Assembly (NCBI GenBank): GCA_030154105.1
Contig: JASKKP010000008.1
Location: 1-64,000, forward strand
Direction: 5' to 3'
Length of the DNA: 64,000 nucleotides
Source of the DNA: Bacillota bacterium
GTDB taxonomy: Bacteria > Bacillota > DTU030 > DUMP01
Shown here piece after piece: positions 25,605 through 34,348 of this stretch. How positions within the stretch are numbered: position 1 is the first letter of the stretch; every line of letters begins with the position of its first letter. The notes below the pieces were generated by a model. The model was not told the origin of the DNA. It worked only from the letters and a program-made list of their open reading frames with translations, and did not search any database. The position numbers were made by a program, and so were the translations under genes.

Positions 25605-26495
25605 TTAATCGCTTGCCTTGCGACCGATCAGAGTACGTAACGGGCGGCGCACGGCGCTCTCCAGCACCGGCACCTTGCCTACGGCAGCTACTGCCAGATC
25701 CTTGTCCGGTTCAACCGGCAAAATGAAGAGGGCAGCCCGGCCGGTAGCGGTATTTAGGCGACATAGCGGCGTGAATTCCGGCTCTGCCACATCCTTGCGC
25801 ACACCGAGCAAAGTAGCTACTTCATGAGCTATTGCCCGGCGCTGGCCGAGATTGGCCAAAGTGGCACGGGCATTGTCGTCCTTGGGCTCAATCACCACTC
25901 CGACTCCGTGGCGTTCCATAAGGCTTCTGGATTCAACCAGCCCAACATTCATAATGAGGATGTCGTCCACGAATAAGTTGGCCCCGCGGAAATGTACCTG
26001 CCCCAGGCGCACGACGGCAATATCTTTTATCACTTTTCCTCGGCGGAAATGGGCCAAAAAAAAGCCCAGGATGACGCCGGCGGCGAGGCCAATAAAACTC
26101 GGGAACCATGTGACCAGGGAGCTCGTCACCAGGGCCACCAACATTACCAGGTAGTTCCGTCCCTCAAAAACGCGGGCAATGCCTTCAATGTAGTCAGGGC
26201 CGCGCGGCACGAGTTCGCTTTCGTCCAGTTTTTCCAGCGTTTTGCGCTCCATGTCGCGTATGTCGCGGAACTGCTGTGCCGCCAGAGCGAGGAACGTTAC
26301 CGCTGTGAATTCTTTGGCCAGAAGCGCAGGAATGGCCACGGCGCCTAAAAATGCGGCGATAAAGCCGAGGGAAAGGTGGGCAATCACCCCGTGCGGGTAG
26401 CTTGGGTATTGGCGGTAATCAATGTGAAGCATGTAAATACGAAAGAGAAAGCCCAGGACCAAGCCCAGGGCAATGGCCTCTCGGTGCGCTAGCAT
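25605..26495 (-). CDS. YIEGIA family membrane protein
   Basis: About 296 residues with hydrophobic segments near residues 8-25, 38-62 and 115-150. The eponymous motif DYIEGIARVFEGRNYLVML sits before the last pair. The C-terminal ~130 residues look cytosolic and include VVIEPKDDNARATLANLGQRRAI. The family is restricted largely to endospore formers. The start could be ATG 26495 or a GTG at 26501 that overlaps the spoIIP stop. It is in one operon with spoIIP, so a mother-cell role in engulfment-stage membranes is plausible but unproven. Confidence 0.8.
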   Translation of the reverse strand: MLAHREAIALGLVLGFLFRIYMLHIDYRQYPSYPHGVIAHLSLGFIAAFLGAVAIPALLAKEFTAVTFLALAAQQFRDIRDMERKTLEKLDESELVPRGPDYIEGIARVFEGRNYLVMLVALVTSSLVTWFPSFIGLAAGVILGFFLAHFRRGKVIKDIAVVRLGQVHFRGANLFVDDILIMNVGLVESRSLMERHGVGVVIEPKDDNARATLANLGQRRAIAHEVATLLGVRKDVAEPEFTPLCRLNTATGRAALFILPVEPDKDLAVAAVGKVPVLESAVRRPLRTLIGRKASD

Positions 26496-26497
26496 GG

Positions 26498-27610
26498 TCA
26501 CTTCTTCTTCTGGCCGAGTAAAGTCATAAATTCGAAGCGCTCGAGCTTACGCTTAAGTTCAGCCCAACTGCCTGTACTCAGATACAGGTAGGCGGCACCG
26601 CCGAGCACGAGCAAAATCAGCGTCCAGGCAAGGGCCGACCAGGAACCGGTGCGCTGGGTCACCTGGGCGGGCTGGGTGCGCGCGGGGGTGCCGGCCACGC
26701 CGAGGGCCCTGGGCACGCTATCGGCAAACAGCTTTACCCCGCGCTCGGCCGCTGCCCGCGTGTTTTCGTGCGTTCCCACCTCAATCAGCAGGGCCCGATC
26801 AAACAGGTCCTGGTTGTACCCGCCACGGGCGAGGAAGATGCCCTTGATTAGACCCGGGTTCTCGCGGTCGTTGATTTCCTTAAGCTGCTTAGCGAAATTG
26901 AGGTTGGCCTTAATTTTGGGATTGTCCCGCCCTACTACTAAGGTGACTTTGGTTACATTTTCTCCTTTGACGGTGGCCACATATTGCTCGCGGGGGACGG
27001 CGTCGCGATGTACATCGAAGATGGCGGCTGGTTGGCGGCGGAGAAGCTCGGCGGCAGTCCGCCGAGAGCGCGTGTAGGCCATGGCATCGTGCGGGTCGTG
27101 GGGGGTGGTGCTGTGTATGACGCTGAGCCCTAAACGTCTCAATCTCGCAGTCATGGCATTGCCGACTTTAAAGATGCCGCCGCGGGCGTAAATGCTGGCC
27201 GACCCGTCCGAAGGGACGTAGGACTCATCGCTGTGGGTGTGGTAGATGGCCACCGTTTTGCCGCGCACGGCGCTGACCGGGCTGGTTCGCAGCGGAAAGA
27301 GGGTCGAAAACCAGGTTGTGGGCCCGCTCCTCTCTTCCTGTGCGCGGAGGGAGACTTTGCCGAGGTACTCACAGTATGCCTTGTCCTTCTCCAGACGGGT
27401 GACACGGTAGTGGCTGTTGTCCTCGCCGATAAATTCATCGCCCAAAGATACCTGGAGGGCCGTTTGAAAGATGACCTTGCCCCTTGGGTCCAGGAACGAA
27501 TAGTAGCCTTCGCTGCGCTCCTGGTGGGCGAAGGTAGGGGCGCTGGTCAGGAAAACGAGAAGAAACGATAGGGCTGTAAAGGCAACTAGATGTTTATTCA
27601 CCGCCTTCAC
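26498..27610 (-). CDS. spoIIP: stage II sporulation protein P (peptidoglycan hydrolase)
   Basis: Amidase/endopeptidase that works with SpoIID and SpoIIM to thin septal peptidoglycan during engulfment. About 370 residues: a signal/anchor near residues 5-30, metal-binding IYHTHSDESYVP and DVHRDAVPR, LLIEVGTHENT, and a C-terminal membrane segment before a basic tail. The annotated frame is cut to the GTG at 27610 overlapping the upstream stop; a GTG at 27601 is equally possible. A much longer frame to 28051 is a shadow of the neighbouring gene. Confidence 0.93.
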   Translation of the reverse strand: MKAVNKHLVAFTALSFLLVFLTSAPTFAHQERSEGYYSFLDPRGKVIFQTALQVSLGDEFIGEDNSHYRVTRLEKDKAYCEYLGKVSLRAQEERSGPTTWFSTLFPLRTSPVSAVRGKTVAIYHTHSDESYVPSDGSASIYARGGIFKVGNAMTARLRRLGLSVIHSTTPHDPHDAMAYTRSRRTAAELLRRQPAAIFDVHRDAVPREQYVATVKGENVTKVTLVVGRDNPKIKANLNFAKQLKEINDRENPGLIKGIFLARGGYNQDLFDRALLIEVGTHENTRAAAERGVKLFADSVPRALGVAGTPARTQPAQVTQRTGSWSALAWTLILLVLGGAAYLYLSTGSWAELKRKLERFEFMTLLGQKKK

Positions 27611-28302
27611 TCTTCCCCTGTCCTTTCCCGAGAGTGTTCTCTGTCTCGTACCAGCCCGACGCGCCGCAGCCGGTGTTCGTAGGCTTCCTCTTTCGATCCG
27701 CCCCCAAACTTTTCCCGCGTTTCCCCGATGGCTTCGGCCAGGAGCACGGAAAGAAGTCCGGCCAGGACCACCGTGTCGTAAGCCCCGGCTCCGCCGATCG
27801 CCGCCCGTCCGGGGGTGCGCGTGGCTAAGAGCCGGATAAAGTAAAGCAAATCGGCCAGAATTACTCCCACCGTGGCTGCGATAAAAGCGCCGCGCCGCGA
27901 TCTTCCGGTCAGGTAACTGGTGATGCCGGCAATGAGAGCGTAGACGTACGTAGGGTCTAGAAGCATGGTGCCCGGCTCGGCCGGAAGCAGGCGCCCCGTG
28001 GTGTAGACGGCACCGGCGGTGATTAAGGTGGCCAAGGCGGCACGTCCCCACTCACGTTGGGTCCCGGCACGGCTCAGGATGTATCCCGCCAGGACGAGCG
28101 GCACGAGACCTCCTCCCAGGTTAAGCACGAGTTGCGTCGGCGGCGGCCAGAGGGTGATGTTAATATAAGCTCCCACGATCATAAGGGCCAGGAAGAGTAG
28201 TGCCTGCTTGTCGGTAAGGTGCATGCGGTCCAGGACGCGCTGGGCCAGGCCGAAATAGACCAGCACTGTAATTACAATTAGAGCGATAAGACCAGTGGGC
28301 AA
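27607..28302 (-). CDS. polytopic membrane protein, probably DUF1614-type
   Basis: About 231 residues with six or seven hydrophobic helices and the loops GGGLVPLVLAGYIL, ITSYLTGRSRRGAF and GAGAYDTVVLAGLL, which resemble DUF1614 proteins. The tail is charged. The TTG at 28302 is favoured because GAGGTGG lies five bases before it; the GTG at 28311 overlaps that site. It is the first gene of the spoIIP-YIEGIA-DUF3189 run and has no known activity. Confidence 0.65.
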   Translation of the reverse strand: MPTGLIALIVITVLVYFGLAQRVLDRMHLTDKQALLFLALMIVGAYINITLWPPPTQLVLNLGGGLVPLVLAGYILSRAGTQREWGRAALATLITAGAVYTTGRLLPAEPGTMLLDPTYVYALIAGITSYLTGRSRRGAFIAATVGVILADLLYFIRLLATRTPGRAAIGGAGAYDTVVLAGLLSVLLAEAIGETREKFGGGSKEEAYEHRLRRVGLVRDREHSRERTGEE

Positions 28303-28369
28303 GCAAACCACCTCGCTTTTTAAATCGGGTAAAGCTAGATTTCCCGCCCCTTCCTCCTCTTATGCAAGA

Positions 28370-28400
28370 CAAAAAAGGCACCTGCGGAAAAGCAGGTGCC
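28370..28400 (-). terminator. intrinsic terminator of fni
   Basis: A 9-bp stem GGCACCTGC/GCAGGTGCC with a 6-nt loop, followed on the minus strand by TTTTTT, 22 bases after the fni stop. Confidence 0.9.
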
Positions 28401-28421
28401 GAAGAAATGTTGTAGCTTAGC

Positions 28422-29489
28422 TTAGCGGGCGCGCTGGTTAAGGTAGCCCGTTAGCCGGCGCTGCACGGCAAAATGCCAAGTATCACCTTTAAGAATTACC
28501 GGCGCACGCCGAAGCTCGCTTAGGTTCTTGGCCCCGGTAAGAGCCAAGGCAAAGCGCAACTCTTCCTTCCAGCGCTCGACAAGGGCGACCCCGGCCTTTA
28601 CCCCGCCTGAAACAACGGCTCTTAGGAGCGGTGCCGCCACACCGCAAAGGCGTGCACCCAGGGCGAGGGCCTTGGCCATGTCCAGTCCAGTGCGCAGGCC
28701 TCCGGACGCGCACACTTCGGCTTCAGGGCAGGCCGCGAGTATGTCCAGCAGGCTCCAGGCCGTAGGGAGGCCCCAATTGAGGAAGGCAAGACTTTTTCGC
28801 CCCCGCCGGGCCTCCTCAACGGCGATAAAATTGGTCCCACCCTTTCCTCCCAAGTCCAGGCCTCTTACCCCGAGGGCCAGCAGCCGCTGCGCTGTTTCTC
28901 CCGTCAGCCCACTTCCCACCTCTTTGGCGATTACCGGAACGGGCACGCTTTGGACAATTGCCGCTATCTTATCGCTCCAAAAAAAGGCCCTATCGCCTTC
29001 CGGCATGGTAAGTTCCTGGGCGGCGTTGAGATGAAGCTGCAAACCCTGGGCCGCGAGCATCTCTACAGCCCGCCGGGCTTCGTCCGGCGAACTTGCCGCC
29101 GACAGGTTGGCCAAGATAACACCCTCAGGATTAATCCGGCGGACGATGGTAAAAGTATACGCCAAACCGGGCTCCTCCAACGCTATCTTCTGGGAACCTA
29201 CCGCCATGGGCAATCCCGTCTCTTTGGCCACCTGGGCGAGACGGGCGTTAATTCGCGCCGCTTCAGCCGTTCCGCCGGTCAGAGCGTTGATCAGAATAGG
29301 AAACGGCAGTTCGAGCCCGCAAAAATCTGTGCTGAGGTCGATGGCGAGAAAAGCTAAGTCGGGAACAGCCTCAGGCAAAAGGAGGACATCTTCAAACCCC
29401 GTTTTGCCCGGCCCGTCGGTAAGGCTGAGGACCAGGCGCAGGTGCTCGTTTTTTCTTTGGGCACGCAGAGGTTCACGCCTGCGTTGCAT
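28422..29489 (-). CDS. fni: type 2 isopentenyl-diphosphate delta-isomerase
   Basis: FMN- and NAD(P)H-dependent enzyme interconverting IPP and DMAPP. About 355 residues with RKNEHL at the start, PFPILINALTGGT, MAVGSQ, LHLNAAQELTMPEGDRAF (the conserved QE) and ALGVRGLDLGGKGGTNF. It overlaps the end of ispH-rpsA by 17 bases, so the enzyme is co-translated with IspH. As IspH already yields both isomers, this gene balances the pools. The exact start (ATG 29489 or the adjacent GTG) is uncertain. Confidence 0.92.
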   Translation of the reverse strand: MQRRREPLRAQRKNEHLRLVLSLTDGPGKTGFEDVLLLPEAVPDLAFLAIDLSTDFCGLELPFPILINALTGGTAEAARINARLAQVAKETGLPMAVGSQKIALEEPGLAYTFTIVRRINPEGVILANLSAASSPDEARRAVEMLAAQGLQLHLNAAQELTMPEGDRAFFWSDKIAAIVQSVPVPVIAKEVGSGLTGETAQRLLALGVRGLDLGGKGGTNFIAVEEARRGRKSLAFLNWGLPTAWSLLDILAACPEAEVCASGGLRTGLDMAKALALGARLCGVAAPLLRAVVSGGVKAGVALVERWKEELRFALALTGAKNLSELRRAPVILKGDTWHFAVQRRLTGYLNQRAR

Positions 29490-31605
29490 CACCGTTTTCG
29501 CCCGCTGTTTCCGCCGGCGATGCGCCTTCAGGGCCCGGCGCCGGGGACGCTACTTCTTCCTGCGGCTGGGTGACCGGCTGAAGTTCCGGTGGGACTTGTT
29601 TAATGCTCAAGCTGATACGGCGTTCATCTTCGTTGATGTCGAGCACCTTAACCTTGACCCGCTGTCCGATCTGAACCACCTCGCTGGGATGGCCTACGTG
29701 CCGCGGGGCAAGCTGGGAGATATGCACGAGCCCTTCAATACCGTCCGCCAGCTTTACGAAGGCCCCGAAGTTAAGGATGTTGGTAACCACGCCCTCATGG
29801 ATGGTGCCCACGGGGAAATTCTGGCGGATTTCCGTCCAGGGGTCCGGCCTCACCTGCTTCAGGCCTAGGGAGATGCGGCCCCGCTCACGGTCGAGGCGCA
29901 GCACCTTAACGTCGACCTCGTCGCCCTCGTGTACCACCTCCGACGGGTGCCGGACGCGCGACCAGGAAAGTTCGGAAATGTGGATCAAACCCTCCGCCCC
30001 GCCCAGATCTACAAAAGCGCCGAAATCCGTCAGTTTGGTCACCCGCCCGTGGCGAACCTGACCTTCCTCAAGTTCAGCCCAGAGAGCTTCTCGTTTGGCC
30101 GCCTTTTCTTCCTCGAGCACCGCGCGGTGGGAAAGAATCACCCGCCGCCTTTGCGGCTCGATTTCGATAATCTTGGCCTTCAGGGTCTGGCCTACGTAGG
30201 GGGAAAGATCGGCCTCGTAACGCAACCCGACTTGGGATGCCGGCATGAAGGCGCGCAGACCTACGAACACGATAAGCCCGCCCTTGACTACCTCAAGCAC
30301 CTGCCCCTCCACAGGGCTACCTTCCTCGTAGTGCCGTTTTAGCTCCTGCCAGGTTTCTTCCTGGTCCGCCCGACGCTTGGAAAGGACAAGATTGTTGCCT
30401 TCTGCATCCACCTTTAGTACAGTGACCTTCACCTCTTGCCCCACCTGGACCACTTCGTCCGGGGAGACAAAGGGCTTGTTGCTCAGTTCGGCCAGCGGTA
30501 TAACGCCTTCGGATTTGTATCCGACATCGACCAGTACCCCATCGCTGTCGACGCGAACCACCTTCCCGGTCACTACCTGCCCTTCATGCAGGGTAAGGAA
30601 GGATTTAGCGTAAAGATCTTCTACGCTCTCGGTGGACTTGGTAGGCGCCTCAGCCGACGAAGCCTGGTCGTTTTTTTCGGCTTCTGGTAGGCTGGCAGGC
30701 TCAGGAGCAGCTGCCGCATCAGGGGTTACCGGTCCTGTTCTTTCGGCCATCTTCTCTTCTACTCGATACTCTTCGCTCATTCTGCCGCAGACCTCCTCAA
30801 TGATTTCCTCCGGTGCCGACGCACCCGCGGTTACCCCTACTATCTCTTTGCCGACCAGCCACTCCCGTTTGAGCTCGGCAGCGCTGCCGACCAGATAAGT
30901 AGGAACACCCTCTTCCCGGCAAACTTGAACCAGGCGGCGGGTGTTGGCACTCTGGGAACTACCTACCACTATCATTACGTCTACCTGCCGCGCCAATTTC
31001 CTGGCGGCAGCCTGACGTTCAGTGGTTGCAAAACACAGCGTGTCGTAAAGAGTAACCTCAACTCCGCGCCGACGCAGGGCGGCGGCCACTGCCTCGACGT
31101 TTTCCGGGGTTTGCGTCGTTTGGGCTAAGAGGGCTACCCGGCCGGGCAGCGCGGGGAGCCTCTCTACTTCATCTGGCGTAGCCACTACCGTGAGGGGTTT
31201 ACCTGCCCAATCGAGAATACCCTGTACCTCGGGATGTTCTCTTTCCCCGACGAGCACTACGTCCTCTCCGGTAGCAGCTAAACGTTGGGCCAATTCCTGC
31301 ACTTTTTTCACGCGGGGACATGTTCCGTCGTAAATCTTAAATCCCCGGGCTACGGCCTCTTCGAGCCGCTGGGGCCCAACGCCGTGGGCCCGGATGACCA
31401 GTGCTCCCGGGGTAACCTCGGTGAGGTCGTTTATTATGTGGGCCCCTGCCTGTTCCAAGGTTGCCACTACTTTCTCGTTGTGAACGAGCGGGCCCCAGGT
31501 ATAGACCCGGCCTTCTTCTTGTAATGCCTGGCACGCCAGGTTAAGAGCCCCCTTGACGCCCGGGCAGAACCCACTCGGATCGGCTCGGATGATTTTCACT
31601 ACCAT
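29473..31605 (-). CDS. ispH: bifunctional HMBPP reductase / ribosomal protein S1
   Basis: A 710-residue fusion. Residues 1-285 are IspH, the last MEP-pathway enzyme, with three cluster cysteines in SGFCPGVKGA, DGTCPRVKK and LCFATTERQ. A low-complexity linker (~285-335) leads to four S1 RNA-binding domains (GQVVTGKVVRVDSDGVLV; GSPVEGQVLEVVKGGLIV; GQVRHGRVTKLTDFGAFV; GTIHEGVVTNILNFGAFV). Such fusions are typical of clostridia. The ATG at 31605 is close to GAGG; a GTG at 31599 is better spaced and may be the real start. Confidence 0.95.
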   Translation of the reverse strand: MVVKIIRADPSGFCPGVKGALNLACQALQEEGRVYTWGPLVHNEKVVATLEQAGAHIINDLTEVTPGALVIRAHGVGPQRLEEAVARGFKIYDGTCPRVKKVQELAQRLAATGEDVVLVGEREHPEVQGILDWAGKPLTVVATPDEVERLPALPGRVALLAQTTQTPENVEAVAAALRRRGVEVTLYDTLCFATTERQAAARKLARQVDVMIVVGSSQSANTRRLVQVCREEGVPTYLVGSAAELKREWLVGKEIVGVTAGASAPEEIIEEVCGRMSEEYRVEEKMAERTGPVTPDAAAAPEPASLPEAEKNDQASSAEAPTKSTESVEDLYAKSFLTLHEGQVVTGKVVRVDSDGVLVDVGYKSEGVIPLAELSNKPFVSPDEVVQVGQEVKVTVLKVDAEGNNLVLSKRRADQEETWQELKRHYEEGSPVEGQVLEVVKGGLIVFVGLRAFMPASQVGLRYEADLSPYVGQTLKAKIIEIEPQRRRVILSHRAVLEEEKAAKREALWAELEEGQVRHGRVTKLTDFGAFVDLGGAEGLIHISELSWSRVRHPSEVVHEGDEVDVKVLRLDRERGRISLGLKQVRPDPWTEIRQNFPVGTIHEGVVTNILNFGAFVKLADGIEGLVHISQLAPRHVGHPSEVVQIGQRVKVKVLDINEDERRISLSIKQVPPELQPVTQPQEEVASPAPGPEGASPAETAGENGDATQA

Positions 31606-31702
31606 CTTCCTCTACTCTGAAAGTCACTCCTAATATGGGGCAGAAGTTATAGTCATATTCGCGACTCGTATCCGGAATTCCTTCCCCGAACTCACAGTGT
31701 TT

Positions 31703-31734
31703 AAAAAAGATACCCCCTGTCGAGGGGGGTATCT
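31703..31734 (-). terminator. intrinsic terminator of the buk-vor operon
   Basis: A 10-bp stem AGATACCCCC/GGGGGTATCT with a 7-nt loop, followed by TTTTT on the minus strand, nine bases after the gamma subunit stop. Confidence 0.9.
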
Positions 31735-31742
31735 GAAGTTGG

Positions 31743-32288
31743 TTATACCGTTGAAGGGACAAAGCTGCGCCCGACTTCAATGGCTTTTTGGTTGAGAGGA
31801 AGGAGGTCCTGGTGGTGGGCCGGAAGCTTTTTCCGCAGCGTTTCTACCAAGCCTTCTACACTTACTACCCGCGTGGCCTCTACTACTGCGCCCAAGGCCA
31901 CCATATTCGCCACCCGCTGGTTGCCCAATTCGGTGGCCGTGGCCGTAGCCGGTACCTTGATCACGGTTATGTCGGTTCGCCGCGGCTCGCGGTTGATCAT
32001 GGAACTGTTGATCACCAAAACTCCGCCCGGCTTAACCTTATCTTCAAACTTATCCAGGGAGGGAAGGTTCATGGCCACTACACAGCTCGGTCTCGTCACC
32101 ACGGGTGAACCGATCTCGCGATCAGACACGACTACCGTACAGTTTGCCGTGCCGCCGCGCATTTCCGGCCCGTAGGAGGGGATCCAGGATACCTTTTTGC
32201 CTTCGTACAGCGCCGCGTAAGCGATGAGCTGCCCCATTAGCAGCACGCCTTGCCCGCCGAACCCGGCAAAAATAAACTCCTGCTGCAT
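31743..32288 (-). CDS. 2-oxoacid:ferredoxin oxidoreductase, gamma subunit
   Basis: The 181-residue gamma chain starts QEFIFAGFGGQGVLLMGQLIAYAA, the hallmark of this subunit, and contains SYGPEMRGGTANC and VNSSMI. With the alpha, beta and delta chains it oxidatively decarboxylates a 2-oxoacid to an acyl-CoA with reduction of ferredoxin. The start codon directly follows the beta-subunit stop and has GAAGGAGG. It is the last gene of the operon. Context suggests a branched-chain or 2-oxoglutarate-like substrate. Confidence 0.93.
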   Translation of the reverse strand: MQQEFIFAGFGGQGVLLMGQLIAYAALYEGKKVSWIPSYGPEMRGGTANCTVVVSDREIGSPVVTRPSCVVAMNLPSLDKFEDKVKPGGVLVINSSMINREPRRTDITVIKVPATATATELGNQRVANMVALGAVVEATRVVSVEGLVETLRKKLPAHHQDLLPLNQKAIEVGRSFVPSTV

Positions 32289-33035
32289 CTACTCCGCCTC
32301 CTTCGGAACTTTGAACTCGCCGAGGGGGTAGTAGGGAATCATGTTTTCCTCCAGCCACTCCAGAGCCTTCTTCGGGGGCAGCCCCCAGTTGGTTGGACAG
32401 GTAGAGAGAACCTCGACCAGGGCAAAGCCCCGATCGTTTACCTGCACCTCAAAGGCCCGCTTAATGGCCCGCTTGGCCTGTTGAACGTGTGCCGGTGAGT
32501 TGACGGCAACTCGGGCGATGTAGCGCGGCGCTACCAGCGTGGAAAGGAGTTCGGCCATGCGGATGGGGTAGCCGCACAGTTTTACGTCGCGGCCGTAGGG
32601 CGAAGTGGTAGTCTTCTGCCCGGCGAGCGTCGTCGGCGCCATCTGGCCGCCGGTCATACCGTAGATGGCGTTGTTAACGTAGATCACGGTAATGGCTTCC
32701 CCGCGATTGGCTGCATGCACAATCTCGGCAGTACCGATGGAAGCCAGATCGCCGTCGCCCTGATAGGTGAAAACCACGCTGTCCGGCAGGGCCCGCTTAA
32801 TGCCCGTAGCTACTGCCGGAGCACGTCCATGGGCGGCTTCCTGAAAGTCCACATTGAAGTAATTATAAGCCAGAACCGAGCAACCTACGGGGGCAACACC
32901 AATCGTCCGTTCGGCTATATCCAGTTCGTCAATTGCCTCGGCAATTAAGCGATGAATAATCCCGTGGGTGCACCCTGGGCAATAGTGGGTGGTTACATCG
33001 GCCAGGGAACGGGGCCGAGTGAATACGGGTTTCAC
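32289..33035 (-). CDS. 2-oxoacid:ferredoxin oxidoreductase, beta (TPP) subunit
   Basis: A 248-residue thiamine diphosphate chain. [12 protein letters not shown] and [13 protein letters not shown] supply conserved cysteines, and GDGDLASIG to [16 protein letters not shown] is the TPP/Mg site. It starts at a GTG overlapping the alpha stop (GTGA). The MTGGQ.APTT signature is shared by 2-oxoglutarate and 2-oxoisovalerate enzymes, so the substrate is not decided by this subunit. Confidence 0.93.
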   Translation of the reverse strand: MKPVFTRPRSLADVTTHYCPGCTHGIIHRLIAEAIDELDIAERTIGVAPVGCSVLAYNYFNVDFQEAAHGRAPAVATGIKRALPDSVVFTYQGDGDLASIGTAEIVHAANRGEAITVIYVNNAIYGMTGGQMAPTTLAGQKTTTSPYGRDVKLCGYPIRMAELLSTLVAPRYIARVAVNSPAHVQQAKRAIKRAFEVQVNDRGFALVEVLSTCPTNWGLPPKKALEWLEENMIPYYPLGEFKVPKEAE

Positions 33036-34102
33036 GCTTCACACCTCCCGTAAGCCAGCTTTTCGATTTCGGCCGAGACTTCTTCCGGTGTGGGCACCAT
33101 GCCGCCCGAACGGCCGTAGAAGTATACCGGCCGCTGCCCGTTTACCGCCAGCCTTACGTCTTCCACCATTTGGCCGCAATTCATTTCCACCGTAAGGAAA
33201 TTCTTGGCCGTCTCCGCCAAGCGGCCCAGGGCGTCGTAAGGGTACGGCCACAGGGTGATGGGTCGGAAGAGCCCCGCCTTGATTCCTTTTTCGCGGGCGG
33301 CCTCGACGGCGCTGCGCGCGATACGGGCAACCGTACCGTAGGCAACCACCACTACTTCAGCATCCTGGGTGAGGTACTCCTCCCAACGGGTTTCTTCGCG
33401 CGCTATCCGGGCGTACTTCTCCTGCAGGTGCCGGTTATGCTCTTCCAGCCGTTCAGGTTGGAGTTCTAGCGAATTGATGATGTTCTTAGGCCGGTCTTTT
33501 TTCCACCCGGTGGTGGCCCAAGGCTTCGGCGGCAGATCTTTCTTGACCTCGTCCGGGAAGGTCACCGGTTCCATCATCTGCCCTAGAAGGCCGTCGCCCA
33601 TGATCATGACCGGGTTGCGGTACTTGTCTGCCAGGTCGAAGGCCAGGGTCGTAAGGTCTACGATCTCCTGGACGGAGGCCGGAGCCAGCACTATCAGGCG
33701 GTAGTCACCATGGCCACCGCCCTTGGTGGCCTGGAGGTAATCGGACTGGGACGGTTGAATGCTTCCCAGGCCCGGACCGCCGCGGGCCATATTGACTATA
33801 ACGCAGGGAAGCTCGGCGCCGGCAATGTAGGAGAGACCTTCCTGCTTCAGGCTGATCCCCGGGCTGGAGGACGAAGTCATGACGCGCGCCCCTGCGCCGG
33901 AGGCACCGTAAACCATGTTGATGGCGGCAATTTCCGATTCCGCCTGGAGAAAGACTCCACCCACCTCGGGCATACGCCGAGATAGATATTCAGGCAGCTC
34001 GCTTTGCGGCGTTATCGGATAGGCAAAGTAAAGCCGACAGCCTGCTCTGACGGCAGCTTCCCCTAAAGCCTCGTTGCCCTTCATCAAAAGTTTTTCACTC
34101 AC
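33032..34102 (-). CDS. vorB: 2-oxoacid:ferredoxin oxidoreductase, alpha subunit (VorB-like)
   Basis: A 356-residue alpha chain with [51 protein letters not shown] and GGHGDYR, the pattern seen in 2-ketoisovalerate-type enzymes. It starts at a GTG after GGAGGAGG. Upstream is the ferredoxin-like delta chain, downstream the beta chain. With butyrate kinase in the same operon, a route from 2-oxoisovalerate to isobutyryl-CoA, isobutyryl phosphate and ATP is a reasonable inference. Confidence 0.9.
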   Translation of the reverse strand: MSEKLLMKGNEALGEAAVRAGCRLYFAYPITPQSELPEYLSRRMPEVGGVFLQAESEIAAINMVYGASGAGARVMTSSSSPGISLKQEGLSYIAGAELPCVIVNMARGGPGLGSIQPSQSDYLQATKGGGHGDYRLIVLAPASVQEIVDLTTLAFDLADKYRNPVMIMGDGLLGQMMEPVTFPDEVKKDLPPKPWATTGWKKDRPKNIINSLELQPERLEEHNRHLQEKYARIAREETRWEEYLTQDAEVVVVAYGTVARIARSAVEAAREKGIKAGLFRPITLWPYPYDALGRLAETAKNFLTVEMNCGQMVEDVRLAVNGQRPVYFYGRSGGMVPTPEEVSAEIEKLAYGRCEA

Positions 34103-34117
34103 CGTTCTACCCTCCTC

Positions 34118-34333
34118 CTATTCCCGGTAGACTTCAATAACACAATCCGGGCACATCCGCGCGCACAGCGCGCAGCCAATGCACTCCTCTGGATTGGTTA
34201 CCGTGGCCGGGTGATAACCAAGTTTGTTGATCTTTTTTGTGTCGAGAGTCAGGATCTTGTTCGGACAAACTGTGGTGCAGAGTTCGCAGCCTTTGCACCT
34301 GTCTTCGTTGAAAACAACTTTACCCTTGGCCAA
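34118..34333 (-). CDS. 2-oxoacid:ferredoxin oxidoreductase, delta (2[4Fe-4S] ferredoxin) subunit
   Basis: A 71-residue ferredoxin with two cluster motifs, CKGCELCTTVCP and CIGCALCARMCPDC, which pass electrons from the TPP site to free ferredoxin. It starts at a TTG after GGGAGGGG. Its place in front of alpha, beta and gamma matches the korDABC/vorDABC order. Confidence 0.93.
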   Translation of the reverse strand: MAKGKVVFNEDRCKGCELCTTVCPNKILTLDTKKINKLGYHPATVTNPEECIGCALCARMCPDCVIEVYRE

Positions 34334-34348
34334 ATCGTTTCCCCTCCC

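Noticed and set aside
26498-28051. SpoIIP read as a 517-residue protein
   Set aside because: The added part is low-complexity basic sequence out of frame with the polytopic membrane gene; the family start lies at 27601-27610.
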